Notes under the pieces: model-generated | The model's database searches: none | Told to the model about the DNA's origin: nothing | The model's input: only the letters and a program-made list of their open reading frames with translations | Shown: positions 1-6,825 of the stretch, in pieces | Numbering within the stretch: the first letter of the stretch is position 1 | Layout of the letters: each line of letters begins with the position of its first letter | Made by a program: the position numbers and the translations under genes | Origin: an uncultured Gammaproteobacteria bacterium | GTDB lineage: Bacteria; Pseudomonadota; Gammaproteobacteria; Pseudomonadales; Azotimanducaceae | DNA length: 9,856 nt | Direction of reading: 5' to 3' | Assembly: GCA_913043075.1 (NCBI GenBank) | Contig: CAJWLI010000042.1 | Coordinates: 1 to 9,856 of the forward strand

Positions 1-92
1 TAGTTCTCGAAAGCGCTCTCAAAGTAGAGGGTATCCGGCTTTAGCGGGCTCGGGGCCTTAATCATAAGCGGAGCTTGTGCTAAAATTTCCAT
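1..92 (-). CDS. possible 5' end of an unidentified divergent gene (partial)
   Basis: Reading leftward from an ATG at 92-90, the frame stays open to the window edge for 30 codons. The predicted peptide begins MEILAQAPLMIKAPSPLKPD and continues with residues rich in Glu and Phe. I do not recognise the family. The composition looks protein-like, and a divergent gene would explain the AT-rich stretch 87-120 as a shared promoter region. Against it, there is no Shine-Dalgarno sequence before this ATG or before the second in-frame ATG at 65-63, and the same bases also hold a short plus-strand frame that closes at a TAG at 42-44 and could be the 3' end of a gene. The call is tentative. Confidence 0.3.
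   Translation of the reverse strand, partial: MEILAQAPLMIKAPSPLKPDTLYFESAFEN
58..86 (+). promoter_or_regulatory. candidate extended -10 promoter for cnoX
   Basis: TGCTAAAAT at 78-86 is an extended -10 element (TGn plus TAAAAT, 5 of 6 to consensus). A poor -35 match, TTAATC, lies at 58-63 with a 17-base spacer. It would give a leader of roughly 45 bases before the TTG start at 140. The assignment rests on consensus matching alone in AT-rich DNA. Confidence 0.35.
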
Positions 93-127
93 TAATTTAA
101 AGATTAAAATCTTATGATTAGTGGAAA

Positions 128-134
128 AAGGAGG
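128..134 (+). promoter_or_regulatory. ribosome binding site that fixes the TTG start of cnoX
   Basis: AAGGAGG is a near-perfect anti-16S match and ends five bases before TTG at 140-142. The in-frame GTG codons at 149 and 152 would lie 14 and 17 bases away, which is too far. The site therefore supports the TTG start. Confidence 0.7.
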
Positions 135-139
135 CAGGG

Positions 140-1000
140 TTGAACGCTGTGGTGGAAGATATCCTCGAGGTAAACCTTGAAAATTTTCAAGCTGAAGTTG
201 TTGATAAATCTCAGCAGGTTCCAGTTCTCTTAGAATTTTATGCTGATCAAGCTGAACAATGTGCGAGCACTTCGGTTTTATTGAGGAAGCTTGTCAGCGA
301 GTATCAGGGAAAGTTCGTTCTTAGGAGAGTAGAGGTGCAGAAAAACTCTCAGTTAGTTCAGCAGATGCAAATTAGAGCTTTGCCTACAATTAAAATTGTT
401 CATCAAGGGCAAGTAGCTGGTGGGATCGATGGTCCGGTTGACGAGAAACAACTGAAAGAAGCTTTGGACCAGTTAACCATGAGTCCTCTCGAAAGAGTCA
501 GAGAAGAGATAGATAATCTGGTTTCCGAAGGTGAAAGACCTAAGGCTATTGCTATGCTGCAAGAGGTTATAGCTGATGAGCCCAGCAATTTTGCGCTTCA
601 TGTTGAATTATGCGATTTATTAATTATTGAAGATCGAATTCCAGAGGCACGAGAAATCTTGGAAGGACTCCCTTCCGATTCAGAAGGAATAGCGAAACCA
701 AAAAGTCGCCTTGAATTTATTGACGTGGCGAAAGAATTAGACGATCTAGATTCTTTACTCACCAAGTTAGAATCAAGTAAAGACGATGATTACCAGTTAA
801 AATTAGACGCGGCAATCAAGTTAGTTACCTCAGATAGAGTAGAAGAGGCCCTAAAGATATTGCTCTCTATCGTTCAGGCAGATCGGATGTGGGAGGAAGA
901 AAAAGCTCGTAAAACGATGATCAAAATCTTTGATTTACTTGGAAAGGGAAATGAATTGGCGACGCGATATCGTAGAAAGATGTTTGCCCTGCTTCATTGA
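140..1000 (+). CDS. cnoX: CnoX/YbbN-like thioredoxin-fold TPR chaperone
   Basis: This 286-residue protein matches E. coli CnoX (YbbN, 284 residues) in length, domain order and C-terminus; the final ATRYRRKMFALLH parallels the E. coli ending. Residues about 8-110 form a thioredoxin fold and about 115-286 are TPR-like helices. The thioredoxin CxxC is degenerate: the site reads AEQC, so only the second Cys (C41) remains, as in E. coli SQHC, while the cis-proline (P82) before the second half of the fold is kept. It is therefore not expected to act as a classical disulfide reductase. Known family role: a cytosolic holdase that protects substrates from oxidation and hands them to GroEL or DnaK, activated in E. 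coli by hypochlorous acid. Translation starts at TTG, supported by AAGGAGG five bases upstream. It appears to be a single-gene transcription unit. Confidence 0.9.
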   Translation: MNAVVEDILEVNLENFQAEVVDKSQQVPVLLEFYADQAEQCASTSVLLRKLVSEYQGKFVLRRVEVQKNSQLVQQMQIRALPTIKIVHQGQVAGGIDGPVDEKQLKEALDQLTMSPLERVREEIDNLVSEGERPKAIAMLQEVIADEPSNFALHVELCDLLIIEDRIPEAREILEGLPSDSEGIAKPKSRLEFIDVAKELDDLDSLLTKLESSKDDDYQLKLDAAIKLVTSDRVEEALKILLSIVQADRMWEEEKARKTMIKIFDLLGKGNELATRYRRKMFALLH

Positions 1001-1018
1001 TGCTTTGCAATGATTTTT
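994..1018 (+). terminator. weak candidate Rho-independent terminator after cnoX
   Basis: TCATTG (994-999) can pair with CAATGA (1008-1013) around an eight-base loop, followed by TTTTT (1014-1018). The stem has only two G-C pairs and overlaps the cnoX stop codon, so it would be weak. Its position, just before a 120-base gap and the next gene, is right for a terminator. Confidence 0.35.
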
Positions 1019-1078
1019 AGGTATAAGGCTCTGGGACTATCTGCTTCAAAAATAGGAAAAAACTAAGGCATCCGTTGA

Positions 1079-1106
1079 TAGACACTCTTCCTTTGTCTGC
1101 TACTAT
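1079..1106 (+). promoter_or_regulatory. candidate sigma-70 promoter for rmuC
   Basis: TAGACA at 1079-1084 (5 of 6 to the -35 consensus) and TACTAT at 1101-1106 (4 of 6 to the -10) are separated by 16 bases, ending 33 bases before the rmuC ATG. An overlapping TATGAT at 1104-1109 is a better -10 hexamer but would need a 19-base spacer. I see nothing else in the 1019-1139 gap. Confidence 0.35.
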
Positions 1107-1139
1107 GATACTGGTGTTATCTAACGTTTAAGTGAATTT

Positions 1140-2531
1140 ATGGTTTTAGACCTTGAAATCCTTTATCCAGTTTTCGTTTTCCTCGCTTTTTGTTTCTCAC
1201 TCTTCGTTGCTTTCTTGCTCAAGAGAAGACTGGCAAAAGCAGAAAAAAAGTATCGCGATCTCGAGGAGTCACTTTCTGGGATAAAGACAGAGAACTCTGC
1301 GCTTCGAGAGCGCACGGGTAATCAGGAAAGGCGCATATCTAATCTAGAAGGCGAGCTTCGGCAAGAGCGAGAAGCTTTAGTCGCTGAGAGAAAAAGAACC
1401 GAAGCTGCGCATATAGAACTCTCGAAGATGAACACGATGTTTTCCGAGCAGAAGAAACAATCGGACGAAAAACTCGCTCTATTGAGGGACGCTAAAGAGT
1501 CAATGCGGGAGGGATTTAACAATCTCGCAAATGATATTTTCGAGAAAAAACAAAAGGAATTCCGAAGCAGGAGCAGTGAGCAGCTAAAAAGCGTCCTTGA
1601 TCCATTGAAGGAACGCATCAAATCATTTGAGCAGAGAGTATCAGATGAGGCGAAAGAAAGATTCTCTCTGATCAAAGAAGTAAGAAACCTCCAAGAACTT
1701 AACTCCAAAATCGCCGAAGACGCAGTGAATTTAACAAATGCTTTAAAGGGTGAAAGTAAGACTCAAGGTGTTTGGGGAGAGCTGGTTCTTGAAAGAATAC
1801 TAGAAAAATCGGGTTTAGAAAAAGGCCGAGAATACGAAATTCAGGTTTCCTATCAAAACGAACATGGTAAGCGCTTTCAGCCCGACGCCGTAGTGAAGTT
1901 GCCTGAGGGAAAAGATATTATCATTGATTCAAAGGTTTCGTTGACCCATTACGAGCGGTTCTGCTCCGCTGGAGACGACGAGGAGCGATCTGATTATTTA
2001 AAGCAGCATGTGCTCTCTGTTAGGCGTCACATAAGAGAATTAAGTGACAAGGAATATCATTTGCTTGGCGGATTAAGAACCGTTGACTTTGTACTAATGT
2101 TCGTTCCAGTAGAGGCAGCTTTCTCTTCAGCCGCTGGTGCTGAGCCTGAACTGTATTCAGAAGCTTTTGATAAAAATATTGGAATTGTCACGCCTTCAAC
2201 TCTGCTCGCTACTTTGCGGATGGTACAAAATATATGGCGTTTCGAGAAGCAGAATAAAAATGCGATGGATATAAGCAATAAAGCAGGCGCATTGTATGAC
2301 AAATTCGTAAATTTTGTAGGGGATTTGGAGCTAGTCGGTAGTCGGTTAGAGTCAACTCGAACTGCTTATGAAAGCGCCCACGGCAAACTTGTATCTGGCC
2401 GCGGCAACTTGATTAAGCGTGCTGAAGAAATGAAAACTTTAGGCGCGAAAACAAATAAGTCCCTGCCCGATAATTTGCTTGAGATTCCTCAGGTTGAAAC
2501 AAAAGATTCGAGCACCGTGAGTGAGGGTTAA
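1140..2531 (+). CDS. rmuC: RmuC family DNA recombination protein
   Basis: This 463-residue protein has the layout of RmuC (475 residues in E. coli). There is an N-terminal membrane segment at about residues 9-27, followed by a basic stretch (KRRLAK). A long charged coiled coil spans about 30-200, and the conserved RmuC domain about 205-400. The domain opens with TQGVWGELVLERILEKSGL and carries PDAVVKL (D249) and IIIDSKV (D263, K265), the latter resembling the acidic-x-Lys core of PD-(D/E)xK nucleases. Known family role: limits DNA inversions and rearrangements between short inverted repeats; enzymatic activity is inferred from the fold rather than established. The Ser- and Thr-rich tail after residue 440 is probably disordered. 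ATG at 1140 has only a weak ribosome binding site, but it is the start that keeps the membrane segment. The gene seems to be transcribed alone, with 139 bases before it and 89 after. Confidence 0.93.
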   Translation: MVLDLEILYPVFVFLAFCFSLFVAFLLKRRLAKAEKKYRDLEESLSGIKTENSALRERTGNQERRISNLEGELRQEREALVAERKRTEAAHIELSKMNTMFSEQKKQSDEKLALLRDAKESMREGFNNLANDIFEKKQKEFRSRSSEQLKSVLDPLKERIKSFEQRVSDEAKERFSLIKEVRNLQELNSKIAEDAVNLTNALKGESKTQGVWGELVLERILEKSGLEKGREYEIQVSYQNEHGKRFQPDAVVKLPEGKDIIIDSKVSLTHYERFCSAGDDEERSDYLKQHVLSVRRHIRELSDKEYHLLGGLRTVDFVLMFVPVEAAFSSAAGAEPELYSEAFDKNIGIVTPSTLLATLRMVQNIWRFEKQNKNAMDISNKAGALYDKFVNFVGDLELVGSRLESTRTAYESAHGKLVSGRGNLIKRAEEMKTLGAKTNKSLPDNLLEIPQVETKDSSTVSEG

Positions 2532-2608
2532 TTAATAGCGCGTTCGAGAAACATAGAGCATAGACTTACTGTGCTTGTTCTAAAATCTTTTATGGTATGT
2601 TTACGGAG

Positions 2609-2614
2609 AAGGAG
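2609..2614 (+). promoter_or_regulatory. strong ribosome binding site for the DUF4212 gene
   Basis: AAGGAG ends six bases before the ATG at 2621. It heads the four-gene unit. No convincing promoter could be matched in the 2532-2608 gap: TATGGT at 2591 and TAAAAT at 2581 are -10-like but lack a good -35 at proper spacing. Confidence 0.6.
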
Positions 2615-2620
2615 TGTTAG

Positions 2621-2878
2621 ATGAAAAAAGAGGTTATGGAGAGTTATTGGAGGTCCAACGTGAGGCTCGTCCTAGTCCTTTTATTCGTTTGGTTTTCGGT
2701 CTCATTTTTAGCAGGCATTGTCTTTTTAGATTTTTTGAATCAGTTTCGATTCTTTGGTTATAAGTTAGGTTTCTGGTTCTCCACTCAAGGCTCTATTTAT
2801 ACGTTTGTTGCTCTAATTTTTTTCTACGCTTGGTGTATGAATAAGATTGATGAGGGACATGGAGTCGAGGAAGAATAG
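2621..2878 (+). CDS. DUF4212 small subunit of a sodium:solute symporter
   Basis: An 85-residue membrane protein with two hydrophobic helices, about residues 16-38 and 50-72, and a short charged C-terminal tail. The N-terminal MESYWRSNVRLVLVLLFVWF motif and the GFWFSTQGSIYTFVALIFFY stretch in the second helix are typical of DUF4212, the family of small proteins encoded directly before VC_2705-type symporters. It is expected to sit in the inner membrane as a partner of the large subunit; what it contributes to transport is not known. The stop TAG is directly followed by the ATG of the symporter, so the two are probably translationally coupled. It is the first gene of the symporter, ligase and amidohydrolase unit. 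Confidence 0.9.
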   Translation: MKKEVMESYWRSNVRLVLVLLFVWFSVSFLAGIVFLDFLNQFRFFGYKLGFWFSTQGSIYTFVALIFFYAWCMNKIDEGHGVEEE

Positions 2879-4657
2879 ATGACCGCTCAGGAACTAACCT
2901 ATCTTTTTGTCGGATTGACCTTCGCGCTGTATATCGGGATTGCGATTGCGAGTAGGTCCTCGTCAACTGGTGAGTTTTATGTTGCTGGAGGGCATGTAAA
3001 TCCGATAGCAAATGGAGCTGCGACCGCTGCTGATTGGATGTCGGCTGCTTCCTTTCTATCGATGGCAGGTATTATTGCGTTCGAGGGTGCCGATGGGGCC
3101 CGATATCTGATGGGCTGGACCGGGGGTTATGTTCTTCTAGCGCTTCTTTTCGCTCCGTACCTGAGAAAATTTGGAAAATATACGGTCCCAGATTTTGTGG
3201 GAGATCGTTACTATTCTCAGACAGCTCGGATGGTTGCTGTTGTCTGCGTAATATTCATCTCATTCACCTATGTAGCAGGACAGATGCGAGGGGTTGGTAT
3301 CGTTTTCAGCAGATTTCTCGAAGTTGACATCAATACTGGTGTCATAATTGGAATGGCTATTGTTTTCTTTTACTCTGTCCTTGGAGGGATGAAAGGGATT
3401 ACCTATACTCAAGTCGCTCAATATTGCGTACTGATTTTCGCGTATCTTGCCCCCGCTATTTATATCTCGATTATTATGACTGGGAACCCTCTTCCAATGC
3501 TTGGGCTAGGTTCAACCGTAGCGGGGGATTCGAGTATATTTCTTCTAGACAAACTTGATGGTTTGACCGATGAACTTGGCATGAGGATATTTACCGAATC
3601 TAACAAATCTATGATCGATATGTTTTTTATTACGGCCGCGCTTATGGCTGGGACAGCCGGATTACCGCACGTGATTGTGCGCTTCTTTACTGTTCCCCGG
3701 GTTCGAGACGCAAGAATCTCTGCGGCGTATGCCCTAGTTTTTATTGCGCTTTTGTACACTACGGCCCCTGCTGTCGCTGCGTTTGCTCGAATAAACATTA
3801 TTGAAAACATTGATAGCGTATCTTACTCCGAGTTGCCACAGTGGTTTAAGCGTTGGGAAGAAGCGGGCTTGCTTGCATGGCTGGATAAGAATGGAGATGG
3901 AGATGTTCAGTACAGAGGTGGCGCCGCATTCTCTCCATCCAAACCAATTTATTCGAATGAACGAGGTGTCAACGGAGAAAGAGAGCTTGTTAATGAAGCG
4001 ACCTCCGGACCTAATGAGCTATATATCGATCGTGATATCATTGTTTTGGCACACCCGGAAATAGCCAAACTTCCGGATTGGGTTGTTGCCTTGGTAGCCG
4101 CTGGTGGATTGGCGGCAGCTCTTTCAACAGCCGCAGGGCTTTTGCTCGTGATTTCTACGGCAATTTCTCACGATCTATTAAAGAAGACCCTTATGCCAAA
4201 AATATCAGAAAGGCAGGAGCTTCTCTATGCTCGTTTTGCTGCAGCGGTAGCCGTTCTTGTAGCTGGATTGTTTGGAATAAATCCCCCTGGCTTCGTAGCT
4301 GAAGTTGTTGCGTTCGCCTTTGGACTAGCCGCCGCTACCTTTTTTCCCGTGATTTTTTTAGGAATTTTCTACAAAAAAATGAACAAGGAAGCTGCGATTT
4401 CGGCGATGCTCACTGGGTTGGTCTTCACATCTAGTTACATCGTTTACTTTAAGTTTATTGATCCGAGCGCTAATAGAAGTGTGAACTGGTGGTTTGGAAT
4501 CTCTCCAGAGGGGATAGGGACGCTTGGGATGATATTTAGTTTTTTCGTGGCTTTTTTTGTCAGTCGGTTTACGAGTCCTCCTCCTTTAGAAATCCAAGAC
4601 CTAGTAGACGATATTAGAGTTCCGGTTAATAGTTTTGAAAAAGTTAACGAAGCTTGA
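2879..4657 (+). CDS. Na+:solute symporter, VC_2705 subfamily, large subunit
   Basis: A 592-residue polytopic membrane protein of the sodium:solute symporter (SSS) family, related to acetate permease ActP. About a dozen hydrophobic segments are visible. The SSS signature lies at 169-181 (GGMKGITYTQVAQ), and AAALSTAAGLLLVISTAIS at 412-430 matches the Ser/Thr-rich helix that lines the second sodium site in LeuT-fold carriers. Between the helices near 300 and 400 is a loop of about 90 residues containing DKNGDGD (336-342), an EF-hand or dockerin-like calcium-loop start. The presence of DUF4212 immediately upstream places it in the two-component VC_2705 subfamily. The transported solute is not certain: acetate or other small carboxylates are suggested by homologues, whereas the downstream genes hint at an amine or amino acid. 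Translation starts at ATG with GAGGAA (2867-2872) six bases upstream inside the preceding gene. Confidence 0.92.
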   Translation: MTAQELTYLFVGLTFALYIGIAIASRSSSTGEFYVAGGHVNPIANGAATAADWMSAASFLSMAGIIAFEGADGARYLMGWTGGYVLLALLFAPYLRKFGKYTVPDFVGDRYYSQTARMVAVVCVIFISFTYVAGQMRGVGIVFSRFLEVDINTGVIIGMAIVFFYSVLGGMKGITYTQVAQYCVLIFAYLAPAIYISIIMTGNPLPMLGLGSTVAGDSSIFLLDKLDGLTDELGMRIFTESNKSMIDMFFITAALMAGTAGLPHVIVRFFTVPRVRDARISAAYALVFIALLYTTAPAVAAFARINIIENIDSVSYSELPQWFKRWEEAGLLAWLDKNGDGDVQYRGGAAFSPSKPIYSNERGVNGERELVNEATSGPNELYIDRDIIVLAHPEIAKLPDWVVALVAAGGLAAALSTAAGLLLVISTAISHDLLKKTLMPKISERQELLYARFAAAVAVLVAGLFGINPPGFVAEVVAFAFGLAAATFFPVIFLGIFYKKMNKEAAISAMLTGLVFTSSYIVYFKFIDPSANRSVNWWFGISPEGIGTLGMIFSFFVAFFVSRFTSPPPLEIQDLVDDIRVPVNSFEKVNEA

Positions 4658-4684
4658 TTACTTTTATTTAGAAGGTGTCGTCTT

Positions 4685-6049
4685 GTGAATGGAGATCTAT
4701 TAATAAGAAAATACGAAAAAGAAGGCGTGTCCAAGATCAAAATTGCGTTTACCGATATCGATGGTGTACAACGCGGGAAATATCTCAGCATAAAAAAATT
4801 TCGGGAGGTCGCAACCGGCAACTCGGGTTTCTGCGATTGCGTTTTTGGTTGGGACGTAGAGGATCAACTTTACGATAATACATCTTTTACAGGCTGGCAC
4901 ACTGCATTTCCAGATGCTACTTATCGCATTGATTTGCAGAGTGAGAGACGCCTCAAACATGAGGGCAATATCCCGTTTTTTATTGCAGAGTTCATTGATG
5001 AATCTTCTGAGCACCCTATCTGTCCCAGATCTCGTTTGAAAAATGTTATCAGACGATCAGAAGAGGCGGGTTTTTCTTTAAAATGTGGTTTTGAGTACGA
5101 GTTTTTTATTTTTAAAGAGACCTCGCAATCAATAAGAGAAAAGCAATACATGAACTTAGAGCCACTATCGCCGGGTAACTTTGGATATTCTCTCTTAAGA
5201 ACGATGACTTTCTCTGACCTTTTTGATGAGTTTATGGACTACTGCCGAGACCATAACTTTGAGCTTGAGGGTCTCCATTGCGAGACAGGTCCAGGAGTTT
5301 GGGAGGCTGCTATTTCTGCTGATACTGTTTTAGAGGCCGCAGATAAAGCAGCGCTATTTAAAACGTTCACCAAAGCATTTTTCCAACGAAAAAACATGAC
5401 AGCTACCTTCATGGCGAAGTGGTCTATGGATTATCCTGGGCAGAGTGGGCATCTGCATCAGAGTCTTCTCTCTCTTGAGTCGGGACAAAACCTGTTCTTT
5501 GATGAAAAAGCTGAACAAAATATTAGCCCACTAATGCTTAATTATTTAGGGGGGCTTTTAAATTATATGAGGGAATATTTGCCAATGACCTCTCCCACAA
5601 TAAATAGCTACACGCGACTCGTGAAAGGTGCGTGGGCGCCGACGGTTAGTGCATGGGGTATTGAAAATAGAACAACCTCACTTAGAGTGTTGGGTTCATC
5701 TGAAAAAAGTAAACGAATTGAATTCAGACTTGGCTCTGCTGATGCTAATCCGTATTTGGTAACCGCTGCTAATCTCGCGGCGGGATTAGAGGGTATTGAG
5801 TTAGGGCTACTTCCAGGAGAACCTTTAAGAGGGAACGCTTATGACCAAGAAGAGAATCTTCCGAGTTCTCATCAACTAAGCAGTAATCTTCGAGATGCAG
5901 TTTCCATATTTCGTTGCTCAGATTTCGCTAGGAAATACTTCGGTGACAAATTTGTTGATCACTTCTCTGCGTCCCGGGAGTGGGAAGTCCGAGAGTATGA
6001 GCGCCATGTTAATGATTGGCAGCTAAAACGATACTTTGAGATTATTTAG
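4685..6049 (+). CDS. glutamine synthetase-family ligase, PuuA-like gamma-glutamyl-amine synthetase
   Basis: A 454-residue glutamine synthetase fold: beta-grasp domain about 12-105, catalytic domain about 110-454. Metal and nucleotide residues are all present by alignment with GlnA: E137 and E139 in GFEYEFFIF, E200 and E207 in CETGPGVWE, H256 in GQSGHLHQSL, R311 in NSYTRL, N328-R329 in WGIENR, and E346 with R348 in RIEFRLGSADANPYL. The overall pattern is closer to the PuuA/GlnT-like branch than to housekeeping GlnA, so it probably ligates glutamate to an amine using ATP, making a gamma-glutamyl amide. The amine is unknown. It starts at GTG, seven bases after AGAAGGTG (4670-4677). It lies 27 bases after the symporter and eight before the amidotransferase, which suggests one operon. 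Ammonia-dependent glutamine synthesis is a less likely alternative. Confidence 0.88.
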   Translation: MNGDLLIRKYEKEGVSKIKIAFTDIDGVQRGKYLSIKKFREVATGNSGFCDCVFGWDVEDQLYDNTSFTGWHTAFPDATYRIDLQSERRLKHEGNIPFFIAEFIDESSEHPICPRSRLKNVIRRSEEAGFSLKCGFEYEFFIFKETSQSIREKQYMNLEPLSPGNFGYSLLRTMTFSDLFDEFMDYCRDHNFELEGLHCETGPGVWEAAISADTVLEAADKAALFKTFTKAFFQRKNMTATFMAKWSMDYPGQSGHLHQSLLSLESGQNLFFDEKAEQNISPLMLNYLGGLLNYMREYLPMTSPTINSYTRLVKGAWAPTVSAWGIENRTTSLRVLGSSEKSKRIEFRLGSADANPYLVTAANLAAGLEGIELGLLPGEPLRGNAYDQEENLPSSHQLSSNLRDAVSIFRCSDFARKYFGDKFVDHFSASREWEVREYERHVNDWQLKRYFEII

Positions 6050-6057
6050 TAGAAAGC

Positions 6058-6777
6058 ATGAAGATCGGGATATTGAAGGTTGACTCCGTTTTACCAGAAT
6101 TTCGAAACCGTCACGGTGATTATCCTCAGATGTTGGTTCAAATTCTTCACCTCAATTCAATGCAACATAAGAAAAAGATGCGATTTAAAACATTTGATGT
6201 TGAAAAAGGAGATTATCCCAAGCATATAGATGATTTTGATGGCTACATTATTCCCGGAAGTCGAAAGAGTGTATATGACAGAGACCATTGGATCGAGGTC
6301 TTGAAGAAATTTGTAATTACACTTGATGCTAAAAAAAAGAAGCTTGTCGGGGTGTGTTTTGGCCACCAGCTTATAGCTGAAGTTCTCGGTGGAAAGACAG
6401 AGCGTTGTGATCGTGGTTGGGGCGTTGGCGTTCACAAAACCCAAATCCATAACCCTCCTTGGTTTACTCAGGATCATCCAAAAACCTGTTCTCTTGCCGT
6501 TTCACACAGAGACCAAGTTTCCATCTTACCAAATAGAGCCCAGCTTATCGGTTCCAATAAATTTTGCCCTCACAGTATGTTCGCGATAGAGAAGCACATA
6601 TTTTCAATGCAGGGTCATCCAGAGTTCACTTCACAATATGCGATGGATTTGCTCAAAGCGCGGCGAGAGATACTAGGCGAGCCCACTTATAGTAACGCTC
6701 TCGAATCATTCTCTATTTCGACAGATAGAAATGCTGTGGCAGCTTGGATTGTCGAGTTTTTTTTTCTTAAGGTTTAA
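6058..6777 (+). CDS. class I glutamine amidotransferase-like hydrolase
   Basis: A 239-residue stand-alone class I (GuaA-type) glutamine amidotransferase domain. The nucleophile elbow reads VGVCFGHQLIAEVLGG, giving C100, and the His-x-Glu of the triad is H187 and E189 in MQGHPEF; an oxyanion-side motif IIPGSRKSVYD lies at 64-74, and GWGVGVH at 120-126 is typical of the YfeJ-like subgroup. There is no synthetase domain, so it probably hydrolyses a gamma-glutamyl amide rather than feeding ammonia to a fused partner. It follows the PuuA-like ligase by eight bases, with only a weak ribosome binding site, consistent with translational coupling. By position it resembles PuuD, the gamma-glutamyl-GABA hydrolase, but it looks more like COG0518 proteins than PuuD. 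A run of nine T at 6757-6765 near the 3' end encodes three Phe before the final LKV. An alternative is an ammonia-transferring subunit working with the ligase. Confidence 0.85.
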   Translation: MKIGILKVDSVLPEFRNRHGDYPQMLVQILHLNSMQHKKKMRFKTFDVEKGDYPKHIDDFDGYIIPGSRKSVYDRDHWIEVLKKFVITLDAKKKKLVGVCFGHQLIAEVLGGKTERCDRGWGVGVHKTQIHNPPWFTQDHPKTCSLAVSHRDQVSILPNRAQLIGSNKFCPHSMFAIEKHIFSMQGHPEFTSQYAMDLLKARREILGEPTYSNALESFSISTDRNAVAAWIVEFFFLKV

Positions 6778-6825
6778 ATGATTTGCTGTTTTATATTTGT
6801 TCTGTTTCTAAGAAGCCTTTTTTTC

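Noticed and set aside
100..113. Inverted repeat AAGATT-AA-AATCTT in the cnoX leader
   Set aside because: Six-base arms in very AT-rich DNA are expected by chance, and there is no T-run or promoter overlap that gives it a role.
1322..1708. 128-codon open frame on the minus strand inside rmuC
   Set aside because: It is a Ser/Phe/Leu-rich shadow of the Glu/Lys/Arg-rich coiled coil on the other strand and resembles no protein.
3460..3810. 116-codon minus-strand frame inside the symporter gene
   Set aside because: It lies fully within a well-supported gene and is the usual antisense shadow of hydrophobic codons.
5060..6049. GlnA-type adenylylation site around Y386 (NAYDQEE)
   Set aside because: The surrounding residues do not match the NLYDLPPEE site of GlnA, and GNAY-type sequences are common in PuuA-like proteins; no regulation can be claimed.
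6778..6825. Bidirectional terminator between the converging GATase and mak genes
   Set aside because: T-runs are present, but no stem longer than four base pairs with a workable loop could be found.
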